From UBA1444 sp964521625 (GTDB lineage Bacteria; Bacillota; Negativicutes; UBA1444), in contig CAZFSM010000005.1 in assembly GCA_964521625.1 (NCBI GenBank), positions 62,001-126,000 on the forward strand: DNA of 64,000 nucleotides, written 5' to 3'. A program made the position numbers and the translations under genes. This document shows, piece after piece, positions 51,940 to 60,155 of the stretch. Every line of letters starts with the position of its first letter. The first letter of the stretch is position 1. The notes below the pieces were generated by a model. That model had not been told where the DNA came from. It saw nothing but the letters and a program-made list of their open reading frames with translations, and ran no database searches.

Positions 51940-53913
51940 ATGAATTTGCGCAATCGGATGATCCTGTTTTTGTCGATTCCGGTGATCCTGGTACTTATTG
52001 CCTTGTCGGTGTTTACCTATTTTCAGGCATCCGAAGCGTTGGATGCGCAAATTCGCCGGTCCGCGATGTTCATGGTCGAAAACTACAGCCAACAGATCCA
52101 GAAAAAACTGGCTGAGAAGGAAGCGGTCGTCAGCACCCTGGCCAAAGAATATGGGGTAAGTCTGCCCCAGGAAGCGGAGTTGCGCAAGACGGTGGTGGAA
52201 CTGACCAAGAACACGCCGGGCGTTCAGGACCTCTATGTCGGTTTTGCTGACAAACGCTTTATCGATGGGACCGGCTGGATTCCGCCGGCCGACTATGATC
52301 CGCGCACCAGGGACTGGTACAAGAAGGCTCTGGAAGCGCAAGGTGCATACTATACAGACGTCTATATCGATGCGATCACCAAAAAGCCGGTAATCAGCGT
52401 GGCTCAGGCCATCCGCTCCGGCAATCAGGTTATTGGGGTCGTGGGCGTCGACCTGGCATTGCAGGAGGTCCAGGATATCGCCAAATCAATTAAATCGGGC
52501 AAGACCGGCAACGCCTTTATATTGAATCGTCAGGGCGGTTATGTCTATCATGAATCGCTGAAGTTCGAAGACAATATCTTCAAACTGCAAAATGGCGCTT
52601 TTGCTGCACCCGGCAAAGATTTCCTGTCCGGTAAACCGACCTATCAGGAGTTTATCTTTAATAATGTCGGCAAACTTTATTTTTCTGACCCGGTCGGCAA
52701 AACAGGCTGGGCATTGGTTGTCGGCGTCCCGCGCAGCGAACTGTTTGAACCGGTGGCCAATATGGCCAAGTGGTCGGCATTGATGAGTTTTCTCGGTGTG
52801 CTGCTGATTATCACGGTACTGTTCTTTATTGCCCGATCAATTTCCAATCCAATCAAGGAGATGGCGACGATTGCGCAACAGGTGGCAACAGGCAATCTGT
52901 TGGTGCAGGTTCAGCACTCCGCCAGCAAAGATGAAATCGGGATTCTGGCGGAGAGCTTTCGCAATATGCTCGGCAATCTGCGTAACCTGATCCGGCAAAC
53001 CAGCCAATCGGCCGAACAGGTAGCGGCGGCCTCGGAGCAATTGACCGCCAGCGCACAGCAATCGGCGCAAACGGCAACCACAGTGGCGACCTCGATCACG
53101 ATGGTAGCGGAAGGTAGCCAAAAACAAGTAGCAGCCGTAAATGAAACATCCTCTATTGTCGAAGAAATATCGGCCACGATGGAGGAAGTGTCGGCGACAG
53201 CAGCCGAGATGGCAACTTTGTCGGAGCAGACGGCCAGCGCCGCGCTGGAAGGCAAAACTTCGGTTGACCGCGCTGTGACCCAGATGGGTGAAGTCAATAC
53301 CGGAGCGCGGCAGGCACAGGTTGCCGCTGAAGAGCTCAAATCAAGTTCGGCCAAGATCGGTGAAATCGTCAATCTTATTTCCACCATTGCCGGTCAGACC
53401 AACCTGCTTGCACTGAATGCCGCCATTGAGGCCGCCCGGGCCGGTGAACAGGGACGTGGTTTTGCCGTGGTTGCGGAAGAGGTCCGCAAACTGGCGGAGC
53501 AGTCGGAAGTGGCTGCCCAGCAGATCAAGAGCCTGATCGATCAGAATCACAACAGCATCGGCAATGTGGTTGGTGCGATCGACCATGCGATTCGCGACAT
53601 TTCCACCGGCGTCGAACTGGTCAATGTGGCAGGCAACAGTTTCGGCTCGATCAATGGCAGGATTCGCCAGGTTACCGATCAGGTTTCGCTGATTGCCAAG
53701 GCGATTAATGAGGCGGCAGTGGGGACGCAGCGAATTGTCAGCTCCATCCGCGATGTGGAGAGCGTCAGCCGTGAAACCGCCAATGAATCGCAAAACGTAT
53801 CGGCAGCAACCGAAGAACAGTCGGCTTCGATGGAAGAGATCGCGGCGTCGAGTCAGGCATTGGCCAAACTGTCGCTGGACTTGCAGACCGCAGTGAGCAA
53901 ATTCCGTTTTTAA
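51940..53913 (+). CDS. Methyl-accepting chemotaxis protein, dCache type
   Basis: Product of 657 residues; AAGGAGG precedes ATG 51940. Helix (MILFLSIPVILVLIALSVF), dCache domain (about 35-280; YDPRTRDWYKKALEAQGAYY is the family's ligand-pocket motif, suited to amino acids or small acids), helix (ALMSFLGVLLIITVLFFIA), HAMP and signalling domain with the tip QTNLLALNAAIEAARAGEQG. The final 40 residues are repeated in degenerate form at 55898-56041. Confidence 0.95.
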   Translation: MNLRNRMILFLSIPVILVLIALSVFTYFQASEALDAQIRRSAMFMVENYSQQIQKKLAEKEAVVSTLAKEYGVSLPQEAELRKTVVELTKNTPGVQDLYVGFADKRFIDGTGWIPPADYDPRTRDWYKKALEAQGAYYTDVYIDAITKKPVISVAQAIRSGNQVIGVVGVDLALQEVQDIAKSIKSGKTGNAFILNRQGGYVYHESLKFEDNIFKLQNGAFAAPGKDFLSGKPTYQEFIFNNVGKLYFSDPVGKTGWALVVGVPRSELFEPVANMAKWSALMSFLGVLLIITVLFFIARSISNPIKEMATIAQQVATGNLLVQVQHSASKDEIGILAESFRNMLGNLRNLIRQTSQSAEQVAAASEQLTASAQQSAQTATTVATSITMVAEGSQKQVAAVNETSSIVEEISATMEEVSATAAEMATLSEQTASAALEGKTSVDRAVTQMGEVNTGARQAQVAAEELKSSSAKIGEIVNLISTIAGQTNLLALNAAIEAARAGEQGRGFAVVAEEVRKLAEQSEVAAQQIKSLIDQNHNSIGNVVGAIDHAIRDISTGVELVNVAGNSFGSINGRIRQVTDQVSLIAKAINEAAVGTQRIVSSIRDVESVSRETANESQNVSAATEEQSASMEEIAASSQALAKLSLDLQTAVSKFRF

Positions 53914-53967
53914 TGCGGGAGTTGCTGACATAGCGCGAACATGGATCAACGCATCTGGATAATTGGC

Positions 53968-54000
53968 AAGGGCACTTCGGTCGCAAACCGAGGTGCCCTT
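53968..54000 (+). terminator. Hairpin after the chemoreceptor gene, paired copy A
   Basis: AAGGGCAC-T-TCGGT pairs with ACCGA-G-GTGCCCTT. A diverged copy with a compensating base-pair change is at 56067-56099. Confidence 0.65.
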
Positions 54001-54011
54001 TAACGCTTTCT

Positions 54012-54040
54012 GCAGGGGTTTGCCTGTTGCAAAGCGAAAT
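54012..54040 (+). repeat. Intergenic motif GCAGG/GCGAA, copy 4
   Basis: GCAGGG (54012) and GCGAAAT (54034) are 22 bp apart. The surroundings (GGGGTTT, AAATCATAAACGC) closely match copy 5. Confidence 0.55.
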
Positions 54041-54099
54041 CATAAACGCTACAGGAAATAATCATACGTGTACGGAAAAACTAATTTACAGGTGATGGC

Positions 54100-54549
54100 A
54101 TGAAAATGTTTACCCTATGGTCTTTGGGCCTGAGTGACGTCGCACAGGAAATCTGGCGTGAGGCTGGATTTTTCGTCGTGCAGGACTTGCGGCCGGAGCT
54201 TGCTGAAACAGCGCTGTCAGATCTGGTTTGGCTGGCGGAGTCACCGCCGGAAATGGCCGGACGTCTGCGTGCCAGCTATCCCAAGCTATTCTTCCTTCAT
54301 AATTCAGCCGCTGTTCTGATGCCGCTGCATTGGCAGGCCTATACGCTGCAAACGGTGCAAATGCCCGGGACCGACTGGATCGTCGGTAGCAAACTGGAGG
54401 AACCGTTGCCGCCGGCAGTGGCAGAGTATCTGGCGCAGCAAAAGACGGCCGAGTTGGCGGCCGTCGTGTACATCGTGATATTGGAGTCGGTATTTCGCGA
54501 AACCGCCGAATGGTGCGGGCACATGTCATCCGTTGTAGGGCGAATGTAA
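54100..54549 (+). CDS. Conserved-looking protein of unknown function
   Basis: Product of 149 residues; AGGTGATGG precedes ATG 54100. Probably soluble and alpha/beta: it begins FTLWSLGLSDVAQEIWREAGFF, then LPPAVAEYLAQQ and ends WCGHMSSVVGRM. No motif identifies a family. It has the GCAGG/GCGAA motif upstream and converges with the PreA-like gene after 19 bases. Codon use looks native. Confidence 0.6.
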   Translation: MKMFTLWSLGLSDVAQEIWREAGFFVVQDLRPELAETALSDLVWLAESPPEMAGRLRASYPKLFFLHNSAAVLMPLHWQAYTLQTVQMPGTDWIVGSKLEEPLPPAVAEYLAQQKTAELAAVVYIVILESVFRETAEWCGHMSSVVGRM

Positions 54550-54568
54550 GGCCACTGGCGGCGAAGAT

Positions 54569-55756
54569 TCAGCGTAGGGCCAGCACTCCCTGCGGACAGA
54601 CATGGGTGCACAGGGAGCAACCGTCGCAGCGGTCACTGTCAATGGTCACCAGCTTATCGACGAAGCGGATCGCCGCCTGACCGCACTCACTGCAGGCCAC
54701 GAGGCATTTGGCGCAGCGGGTGCATTTTTCCGGCGCGATAACGCTGGACTGTCGCTTCCAGTGCATGTCGAGTTTTTCGCGGGCGGTGATTTTTGGAATG
54801 GCTGCACCGGTGATATTGCCGATCTGCTCGATTCCCTTGCGCTTGAGATAGCTTTCCAGCCCGGCGAGCAGCGGCGTAATGATGCCATAGCCGTGCAGCA
54901 TGACCGCAGTGCAAATTTGCACGGCACTGGCGCCGACTGCGAAATATTCGACGACATCCTGCCAGTCGGCAATGCCGCCGATCCCCTGCAGCGGCAAGTT
55001 GGTGGCCTGGGCCAATTGGGCCATGCATCGCAAGCCGATCGGTTTGACGGCGCTGCCGGAGTAGCCGCCGAAGGCGCTGTAGCCTTTCACGGACGGCAAC
55101 GGCTCAAAGGTTTCGATGTCAACGCCCATCAGACACTGCACGGTGTTGATCGCCGCCAGGGCATCGGCGCCGGCATTTTGCACTGCAACGGCAACCGTCT
55201 GGATATTGCTGACGTTGGGCGTCAGCTTGACGATGACCGGGATTTTGGTTACAGCTTTTACCCATGCCGTGATGGCTGCCGAAGTATCTTCGTTTTTCCC
55301 CAGCGCTGCCCCCATGTTGTTTTCAATGCGAAAATGTGGGCAGGACAGGTTGAGTTCCAATGCATCAGCGCCGGCGGCTTCCATGCGGCGGGCCAAATCC
55401 TGCCAGGCTTCGCGCCGGGTATCCGCCATGATGCTGGCGATGATTGCTTTGCCCGGAAACTCCCGTTTCAATTCGCGAACCGTGTTTTCCCAATAAGATA
55501 AAGGTTTGCGGGTTAGTCCCTCGATATTTTCCAGACCGACGACGCTGCCATCCCTACCGCGCAATACGGCAAAGCGATTCGCGGTGTCAGCGGTGATCAA
55601 GTCGTCAGGCGCGCAAGTCTTGGTGACGGCGCCGGCCCAACCCAACCGCAGTGCTTTGGCGATTCCTTCGCGGCTCTGCGTTGGTGGAGCCGAGGCCAGT
55701 AAGCAAGGATTTTCCAGCTCGATTCCGCAAAATTTGCTCTGTAACCTGATGCTCAT
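54569..55756 (-). CDS. PreA-like dihydropyrimidine dehydrogenase subunit with two 4Fe-4S clusters
   Basis: Product of 395 residues; AAAGGAG precedes ATG 55756. The dihydroorotate-dehydrogenase-type FMN barrel (about 1-310) has ELNLSCPH with the active-site Cys, NNMGAALGKN and GIGGIADWQDVVEYF. A C-terminal ferredoxin domain has CTRCAKCLVACSEC and CDGCSLCTHVCPQG. In bacteria PreA works with PreT to reduce uracil or thymine; no preT is in the window, so the electron partner is unknown. Confidence 0.9.
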   Translation of the reverse strand: MSIRLQSKFCGIELENPCLLASAPPTQSREGIAKALRLGWAGAVTKTCAPDDLITADTANRFAVLRGRDGSVVGLENIEGLTRKPLSYWENTVRELKREFPGKAIIASIMADTRREAWQDLARRMEAAGADALELNLSCPHFRIENNMGAALGKNEDTSAAITAWVKAVTKIPVIVKLTPNVSNIQTVAVAVQNAGADALAAINTVQCLMGVDIETFEPLPSVKGYSAFGGYSGSAVKPIGLRCMAQLAQATNLPLQGIGGIADWQDVVEYFAVGASAVQICTAVMLHGYGIITPLLAGLESYLKRKGIEQIGNITGAAIPKITAREKLDMHWKRQSSVIAPEKCTRCAKCLVACSECGQAAIRFVDKLVTIDSDRCDGCSLCTHVCPQGVLALR

Positions 55757-55828
55757 TAATTTTGCTCCTTTAGCGTAGTAATATGATGTTTTTTATCATT
55801 TCGACAGGAATCAAAGATTACCCTGTCG

Positions 55829-56041
55829 ATGCATGATAATGAATTTGCCGTGTATGCTGAATTTTATTGGAAATGTGAGGATGACGACAAGTTGAGTAAA
55901 GACGCGGCGGGACAGGCGCAGACCGTATCGGCCGCCACCGAGGAACAGTCGGCTTCGATGGAGGAAATTGCTTCTTCCAGCCAAAATCTGGCGCAACTGG
56001 CGATTGACCTGCGTGATGCGGTCGGCAAGTTCCACGTCTAA
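55829..56041 (+). pseudogene. Chemoreceptor 3' remnant
   Basis: From about 55898 the reading frame QTVSAATEEQSASMEEIASS to the stop is homologous to the end of the receptor at 51940 (QNVSAATEEQSASMEEIAAS). The first 23 codons are unrelated. All sensor, membrane and hairpin parts are missing. It is a leftover of a second receptor, not a functional small protein. Confidence 0.85.
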
Positions 56042-56066
56042 TCAACTAATTATCGCAATAAATGGC

Positions 56067-56099
56067 AAGGGCGTTTCGGCTGAAAACCGATGCGCCCTT
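56067..56099 (+). terminator. Hairpin, paired copy B
   Basis: AAGGGCG...CGG pairs with CCG...CGCCCTT around loop CTGAAAA. The A-T pair of copy A is G-C here, keeping the stem. Confidence 0.6.
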
Positions 56100-56119
56100 A
56101 AATTTTGTCTAGTGTTTTG

Positions 56120-56148
56120 GCAGGGGTTTATCAATGGCGAAGCGAAAT
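56120..56148 (+). repeat. Intergenic motif GCAGG/GCGAA, copy 5
   Basis: GCAGGG (56120) and GCGAAAT (56142) are 22 bp apart, 48 bases before the kinase start. Confidence 0.55.
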
Positions 56149-56189
56149 CATAGACGCACCTCATAATATCGAAGGAAGGAAATGACCGG

Positions 56190-58163
56190 ATGTTCAACCG
56201 AAACGGCAAACAAAAGGCGCTAAAATTGGTTTTGGTTTTTTTACTTCTGTTTTTTGGGCATGGTAGCAGCTATGCCGAGCCAGAATATAAAAAAAACGTC
56301 ACCGTGGCCGGCGATGATAATTTTCCGCCGTATGAATTTCTTGATGCGCCCGATGGGCTGAAAGTTTACCGCGGCTTCAACATCGACCTGATCCGGGCCG
56401 TCATGGAAACAATCGATCATGAGCCGCAATTTTTGCCGCTGCCGTGGCAGGAAGCTCTGCGCGCTCTGCAGGAAGGCCGTGTCGATGCAATCGGGGGCAT
56501 GAAATATGACGCAGAGAGGGCTCATTATTTTGATTTCTCCGAGGAATATCTGGTAAATTCACTAGCTATTTTTGTTGCCAAGGATAATTCAATCATTGTC
56601 GAACTGGGGGATCTGGAGAATAGAAGGATCGCCGTGCAGAAAGATGATATTGCTTACCAGAAACTGCGGGGCAGGACACTGGAACTGACGGCAACCGTCA
56701 GTCAGGAAGAGGCGATCAAACTACTAGTCGCAGGAAAAGTAGACGCGGTGGTCGGCAACAAGATGGCAGGACAATATATTTTGCAGCGGCTGGGCGCCAT
56801 GGACTCGGTCAAAAGCGTAGGCGGTGTAATTAACCCGGAACGCTACGGGTTTGCAGTGCGTCGGGGCAACACGGAACTATTGCAGAAATTCAATGAAGGG
56901 TTGCGCAAAATCAAGCAGGACGGAACCTATGACCGGATCTATCAGAAATGGTTTGGTGAACCGGTCGATTATCCGGCGCATTATTACAAACGCTACCTGC
57001 ACTACCTGATTGGTGGGTTGCTGATTACCGTGGTGTTGGTTTTGGTATTTGGGCGAATCAATTATATGCTCAAACGCGAAGTGGCCAACCGGACGCAAGA
57101 AATCAACCGGGCCAACGAAGAACTGGTCCGGATGAACAGCTACATAAAGGATGTGAACCGTTATCAATCCAATGTGCTGAACAGCGGGTATGGTGGGATA
57201 TTGACCTGTGATAATGCCGGTGTGATCCGATTCGCCAATCATTATGCCTGTGAACGTCTGAAAATTAATGGATCACCTGCGGCGCAAGACTTGCACGCTG
57301 CTCCGGCAGGAAAATGGATTTTGGCTATTTTAGAAACCGGTGATATGTCCGGCGAAATTCTTTCAGGGGAAGACTGGCTGGAATTTGCAGTTTTGCGGCT
57401 GCCTGCCGGCAATCAACCGGCTGAAATTGTGGTGCATTTCCGCGATATCAGTGAAGAAAAAAAGCTGCGCGAAGATGTGGTCAAACGTCATAAAATGGAA
57501 GCCCTGGGCCAACTGGTTGCTTCGATTGCCCATGAAATCCGTACGCCGCTTACATCGATCAAAACATTTACCGAGATGTTGCCGAACAAATACGACAATG
57601 CCGATTTCCGGGAAAAAATCAGTCGTTTCGTGCCGCAGGAAATTGAGCGACTGAACCGGGTGGTCAACGATTTGCTGGCTTACGCCAACCCACCTGCGGT
57701 CCAGCAAGAGACTGTACCATTGAAATCGCTGGTGGACGGAGTAATGGTTTATTTCGCCGATGCGATTGCCCGACAGGGGATCGACTTTAGTGTGGAATTC
57801 GATGAACGGTTGCGGGTTTGCGTAGACCGGCATCAAATGAAACAAGTGCTGATCAACGTGTTGCTGAATTCCCTGCAGGCGCTGGCTGATCAGCCGAAAC
57901 CGCGACTCAGACTGACGGCGGAGATTCGCGACGACCAGGTGGTTTTGCAGGTAATTGACAATGGTCCGGGAATTTCGCCGGAAGCCCGGCAAAAAGCATT
58001 TGAACCATTTTTTACCACAAAAGACGGCGGTACTGGACTGGGACTGTTTGTCAGCTATCAGCTGGCACGGCGCAATGGAGTGGAGATACAACTAGACGGT
58101 CCGCCTGATGGCGGGGCCGCGGTCCGGCTGATCTTTAGTCCGAACCCGGAGGTGATTGTTTAA
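56190..58163 (+). CDS. Sensor kinase with periplasmic amino-acid-binding domain (NtrB-like)
   Basis: Product of 657 residues; GAAGGAAG precedes ATG 56190. Signal peptide (ALKLVLVFLLLFFGHGSSYA), an SBP_bac_3 domain fused to the kinase (NFPPYEFLDAPDG, RVDAIGGMKYDAERAHYFDF), a membrane helix (LIGGLLITVVLVLVF), a PAS-like region, H-box SIAHEIRTPLTSIK and ATPase motifs NVLLNSLQAL, DNGPGIS, GTGLGLFVS. SBP_bac_3 domains bind amino acids. The stop is directly followed by the NtrC-type gene, and the target operon concerns glutamate and formiminoglutamate, so such a ligand is plausible. Confidence 0.93.
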   Translation: MFNRNGKQKALKLVLVFLLLFFGHGSSYAEPEYKKNVTVAGDDNFPPYEFLDAPDGLKVYRGFNIDLIRAVMETIDHEPQFLPLPWQEALRALQEGRVDAIGGMKYDAERAHYFDFSEEYLVNSLAIFVAKDNSIIVELGDLENRRIAVQKDDIAYQKLRGRTLELTATVSQEEAIKLLVAGKVDAVVGNKMAGQYILQRLGAMDSVKSVGGVINPERYGFAVRRGNTELLQKFNEGLRKIKQDGTYDRIYQKWFGEPVDYPAHYYKRYLHYLIGGLLITVVLVLVFGRINYMLKREVANRTQEINRANEELVRMNSYIKDVNRYQSNVLNSGYGGILTCDNAGVIRFANHYACERLKINGSPAAQDLHAAPAGKWILAILETGDMSGEILSGEDWLEFAVLRLPAGNQPAEIVVHFRDISEEKKLREDVVKRHKMEALGQLVASIAHEIRTPLTSIKTFTEMLPNKYDNADFREKISRFVPQEIERLNRVVNDLLAYANPPAVQQETVPLKSLVDGVMVYFADAIARQGIDFSVEFDERLRVCVDRHQMKQVLINVLLNSLQALADQPKPRLRLTAEIRDDQVVLQVIDNGPGISPEARQKAFEPFFTTKDGGTGLGLFVSYQLARRNGVEIQLDGPPDGGAAVRLIFSPNPEVIV

Positions 58164-59531
58164 ATGCGTCAACTGCTTATTGTAGACGATGAACCGGCAA
58201 TCTGTGCATCGCTGTCGTTTGCCCTGGAAGACGAGTTCAGGGTGTTTGAGGCACACACGGCGATTGCCGCGCTGGAGGCGGTCCGGCAGAAGGAAATTGA
58301 TCTCGTGCTGCTTGACCTGAAGTTGGGATCTAGTGACGGTCTGGAATTGCTGCAACAGATGAAGGCGGAAAAACCAGGACTGGTCATCATCATGATGACT
58401 GCATTTGGCAGCATTCATTCCTCGGTGGCGGCGATGAAAGCCGGTGCTTTCTATTACATCACAAAGCCGCTCAATATGGATGAGCTGCGGATGCTATTTG
58501 GCAAGGCGGTTGAATATATCAGCCTTGAGTCGCGGGTGCAGTACCTGAACAACAAACTGACTGAAGTATATGAAGTGGAAGGGATTATCGGGAAATCCGC
58601 AGCGATGCGTCATGTGACCGCCCAAATTGACAAATTGCGTAATGTGAACGCCAATGTACTGATTACCGGCGAGAGCGGCACCGGCAAAGAACTGGTTGCG
58701 ATGGCGCTGCATTATGGCGGGAACCGCCGAAATGAACCATTCGAAGTAGTCAACTGCGCCGCGATTCCGCTCGATTTGCTAGAGAGTGAACTGTTTGGTC
58801 ACGAGAAGGGTGCCTTTACCGGTGCGATCCAGCGGCGTAAAGGGCTGTTTGAACTGGCGGATCGGGGAACGATTTTTCTTGACGAGATATCCGAACTTGA
58901 CCAGCGCCTACAGGCGAAATTACTCAGGGTGGTGCAGGAAAAAGAGATTATGCCGGTTGGTTCAGGCCAACGCAAAAAAATCGATGTCCGGATCATTTGC
59001 GCCACCAATCGGGATCTTCGGCAGTTGGTTGCGGCGGGCAAGTTTCGCGAAGATCTGTTTTTCCGGCTCAATGTGGTGAACATCAACTTGCCGACACTGC
59101 GGGAACGACCGGAAGATATTCCGCTCTTGGTCAACTCATTTGTTCAGAAATATAACCGAAAAATGGGCCGTTCGGTATTAAAAATTGAAGAAGATGCCAT
59201 CCAGGCATTGGTACGGCATGAATATCGGGGAAATGTGCGTGAACTGGAAAACATCATCGAAAAAACTCTGGTGTTTCTTAGCTGCGAGGTGCTAACCCTG
59301 GCTGACCTGCCGTTGGAAGTGCGCTGCCCGGTGAAAAATATCTCAGCAACCGGCCAAGTTGACGCTGAACTGATTCCGGTCAGGCTGGGCCAGGATTTGC
59401 CGGCGATTCAAAAAAACGTGATCCTGTCGACATTGAAACATTGCGGCGGTGACAAGCAAAAAACCGCCGAGATGCTTAAAATCAGTGAACGTAAACTGTG
59501 GTACAAATTGAAGGAATACGAAGAATCGTAA
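58164..59531 (+). CDS. Sigma-54-dependent response regulator (NtrC family)
   Basis: Product of 455 residues, ATG adjacent to the kinase stop. Receiver with VDDEPAIC and LVLLDLKLGSSDG. AAA+ domain with Walker A GESGTGKE, sigma-54 contact loop GAFTGA, Walker B GTIFLDEIS and arginine fingers FRLNV/REDLFF. C-terminal Fis-type HTH (KQKTAEMLKISERKLWYKLKEY). It should activate the sigma-54 promoter at 59705, 174 bases downstream of its own stop, from palindromes at 59597 and 59615. Confidence 0.95.
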   Translation: MRQLLIVDDEPAICASLSFALEDEFRVFEAHTAIAALEAVRQKEIDLVLLDLKLGSSDGLELLQQMKAEKPGLVIIMMTAFGSIHSSVAAMKAGAFYYITKPLNMDELRMLFGKAVEYISLESRVQYLNNKLTEVYEVEGIIGKSAAMRHVTAQIDKLRNVNANVLITGESGTGKELVAMALHYGGNRRNEPFEVVNCAAIPLDLLESELFGHEKGAFTGAIQRRKGLFELADRGTIFLDEISELDQRLQAKLLRVVQEKEIMPVGSGQRKKIDVRIICATNRDLRQLVAAGKFREDLFFRLNVVNINLPTLRERPEDIPLLVNSFVQKYNRKMGRSVLKIEEDAIQALVRHEYRGNVRELENIIEKTLVFLSCEVLTLADLPLEVRCPVKNISATGQVDAELIPVRLGQDLPAIQKNVILSTLKHCGGDKQKTAEMLKISERKLWYKLKEYEES

Positions 59532-59569
59532 AAGAAAACGGCACGGAGGGATACACTGTTTGATCCCTG

Positions 59570-59594
59570 AAGAGCAACTGCGGTTGCTCTTTTT
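59570..59594 (+). terminator. Terminator of the kinase-regulator operon
   Basis: AGAGCAAC / GTTGCTCT stem over TGCG, then TTTT. Confidence 0.88.
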
Positions 59595-59596
59595 AC

Positions 59597-59627
59597 TGCA
59601 AAAAATGCACGGGCTGCAAAATTTGCA
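59597..59627 (+). promoter_or_regulatory. Upstream activator sites for the NtrC-type regulator
   Basis: TGCAAAATTTGCA (59615-59627) is a perfect 13-bp palindrome; TGCAAAAAATGCA (59597-59609) is an imperfect copy 18 bp upstream, centre to centre. They lie about 80-110 bp before the sigma-54 promoter, the usual place for NtrC-type enhancers. Confidence 0.75.
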
Positions 59628-59704
59628 ATGATTATCGTTTCGCAGAGTTTTCAGGAGTTGCTGACAATCCAGCTAAACCGGACTTTGTTTCATTCGGCTG
59701 CAGT

Positions 59705-59720
59705 TGGCATGGGACTTGCA
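59705..59720 (+). promoter_or_regulatory. Sigma-54 promoter (-24/-12)
   Basis: TGGCAT, five bases, TTGCA gives the invariant GG and GC exactly 10 bp apart (59706-59707 and 59718-59719). It differs from TGGCAC-N5-TTGCA at one position. It precedes the PAS-gltS-ftcD-fchA-fhs operon. Confidence 0.88.
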
Positions 59721-59790
59721 ATAGATAAGAATAGTTTGAATACTTTGAGCTGGTGGGGCCAAAAGAAAAATGCGCAAAGGAGGTGAAAAA

Positions 59791-60135
59791 ATGTCTGTTG
59801 ATTGGGTGAAGGAATATCCGGGAGCGGTCACGGTGTGCGATGCAGAGGGAATCATTCTTTATATGAACGAAAGGGCAATCAAAGTGCTGTCTGGTGACGG
59901 CAAAAATCTGGTTGGGCAGAGCCTGATGGCATGCCATCCTGAACCGGCCCGGACGAAACTGGCCGAAATGTTGAAAACCAAAGTCGCCAATACCTATACG
60001 ATTGAGAAAAACGGCATTAAAAAAATGATTCATCAATCTCCCTGGTACACAGACGGACAATACAGCGGTTTTGTTGAACTGTCAGTCGAGATCCCGTTCA
60101 GTATGCCACATTTTGTGCGAAAGCCGAAAGCCTAA
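59791..60135 (+). CDS. Stand-alone PAS-domain protein
   Basis: Product of 114 residues; AGGAGGTG precedes ATG 59791. PAS core: PGAVTVCDAEGIILYMNERA, GKNLVGQSLMACHP and WYTDGQYSGFVELSVEI. No output domain and no Cys-rich cofactor site. First gene of the sigma-54 operon. It may bind a ligand or interact with the PAS-like part of the kinase. Similar small PAS proteins occur in anaerobes but their job is unknown. Confidence 0.85.
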   Translation: MSVDWVKEYPGAVTVCDAEGIILYMNERAIKVLSGDGKNLVGQSLMACHPEPARTKLAEMLKTKVANTYTIEKNGIKKMIHQSPWYTDGQYSGFVELSVEIPFSMPHFVRKPKA

Positions 60136-60155
60136 AATATGGAGGTGGATAGATT

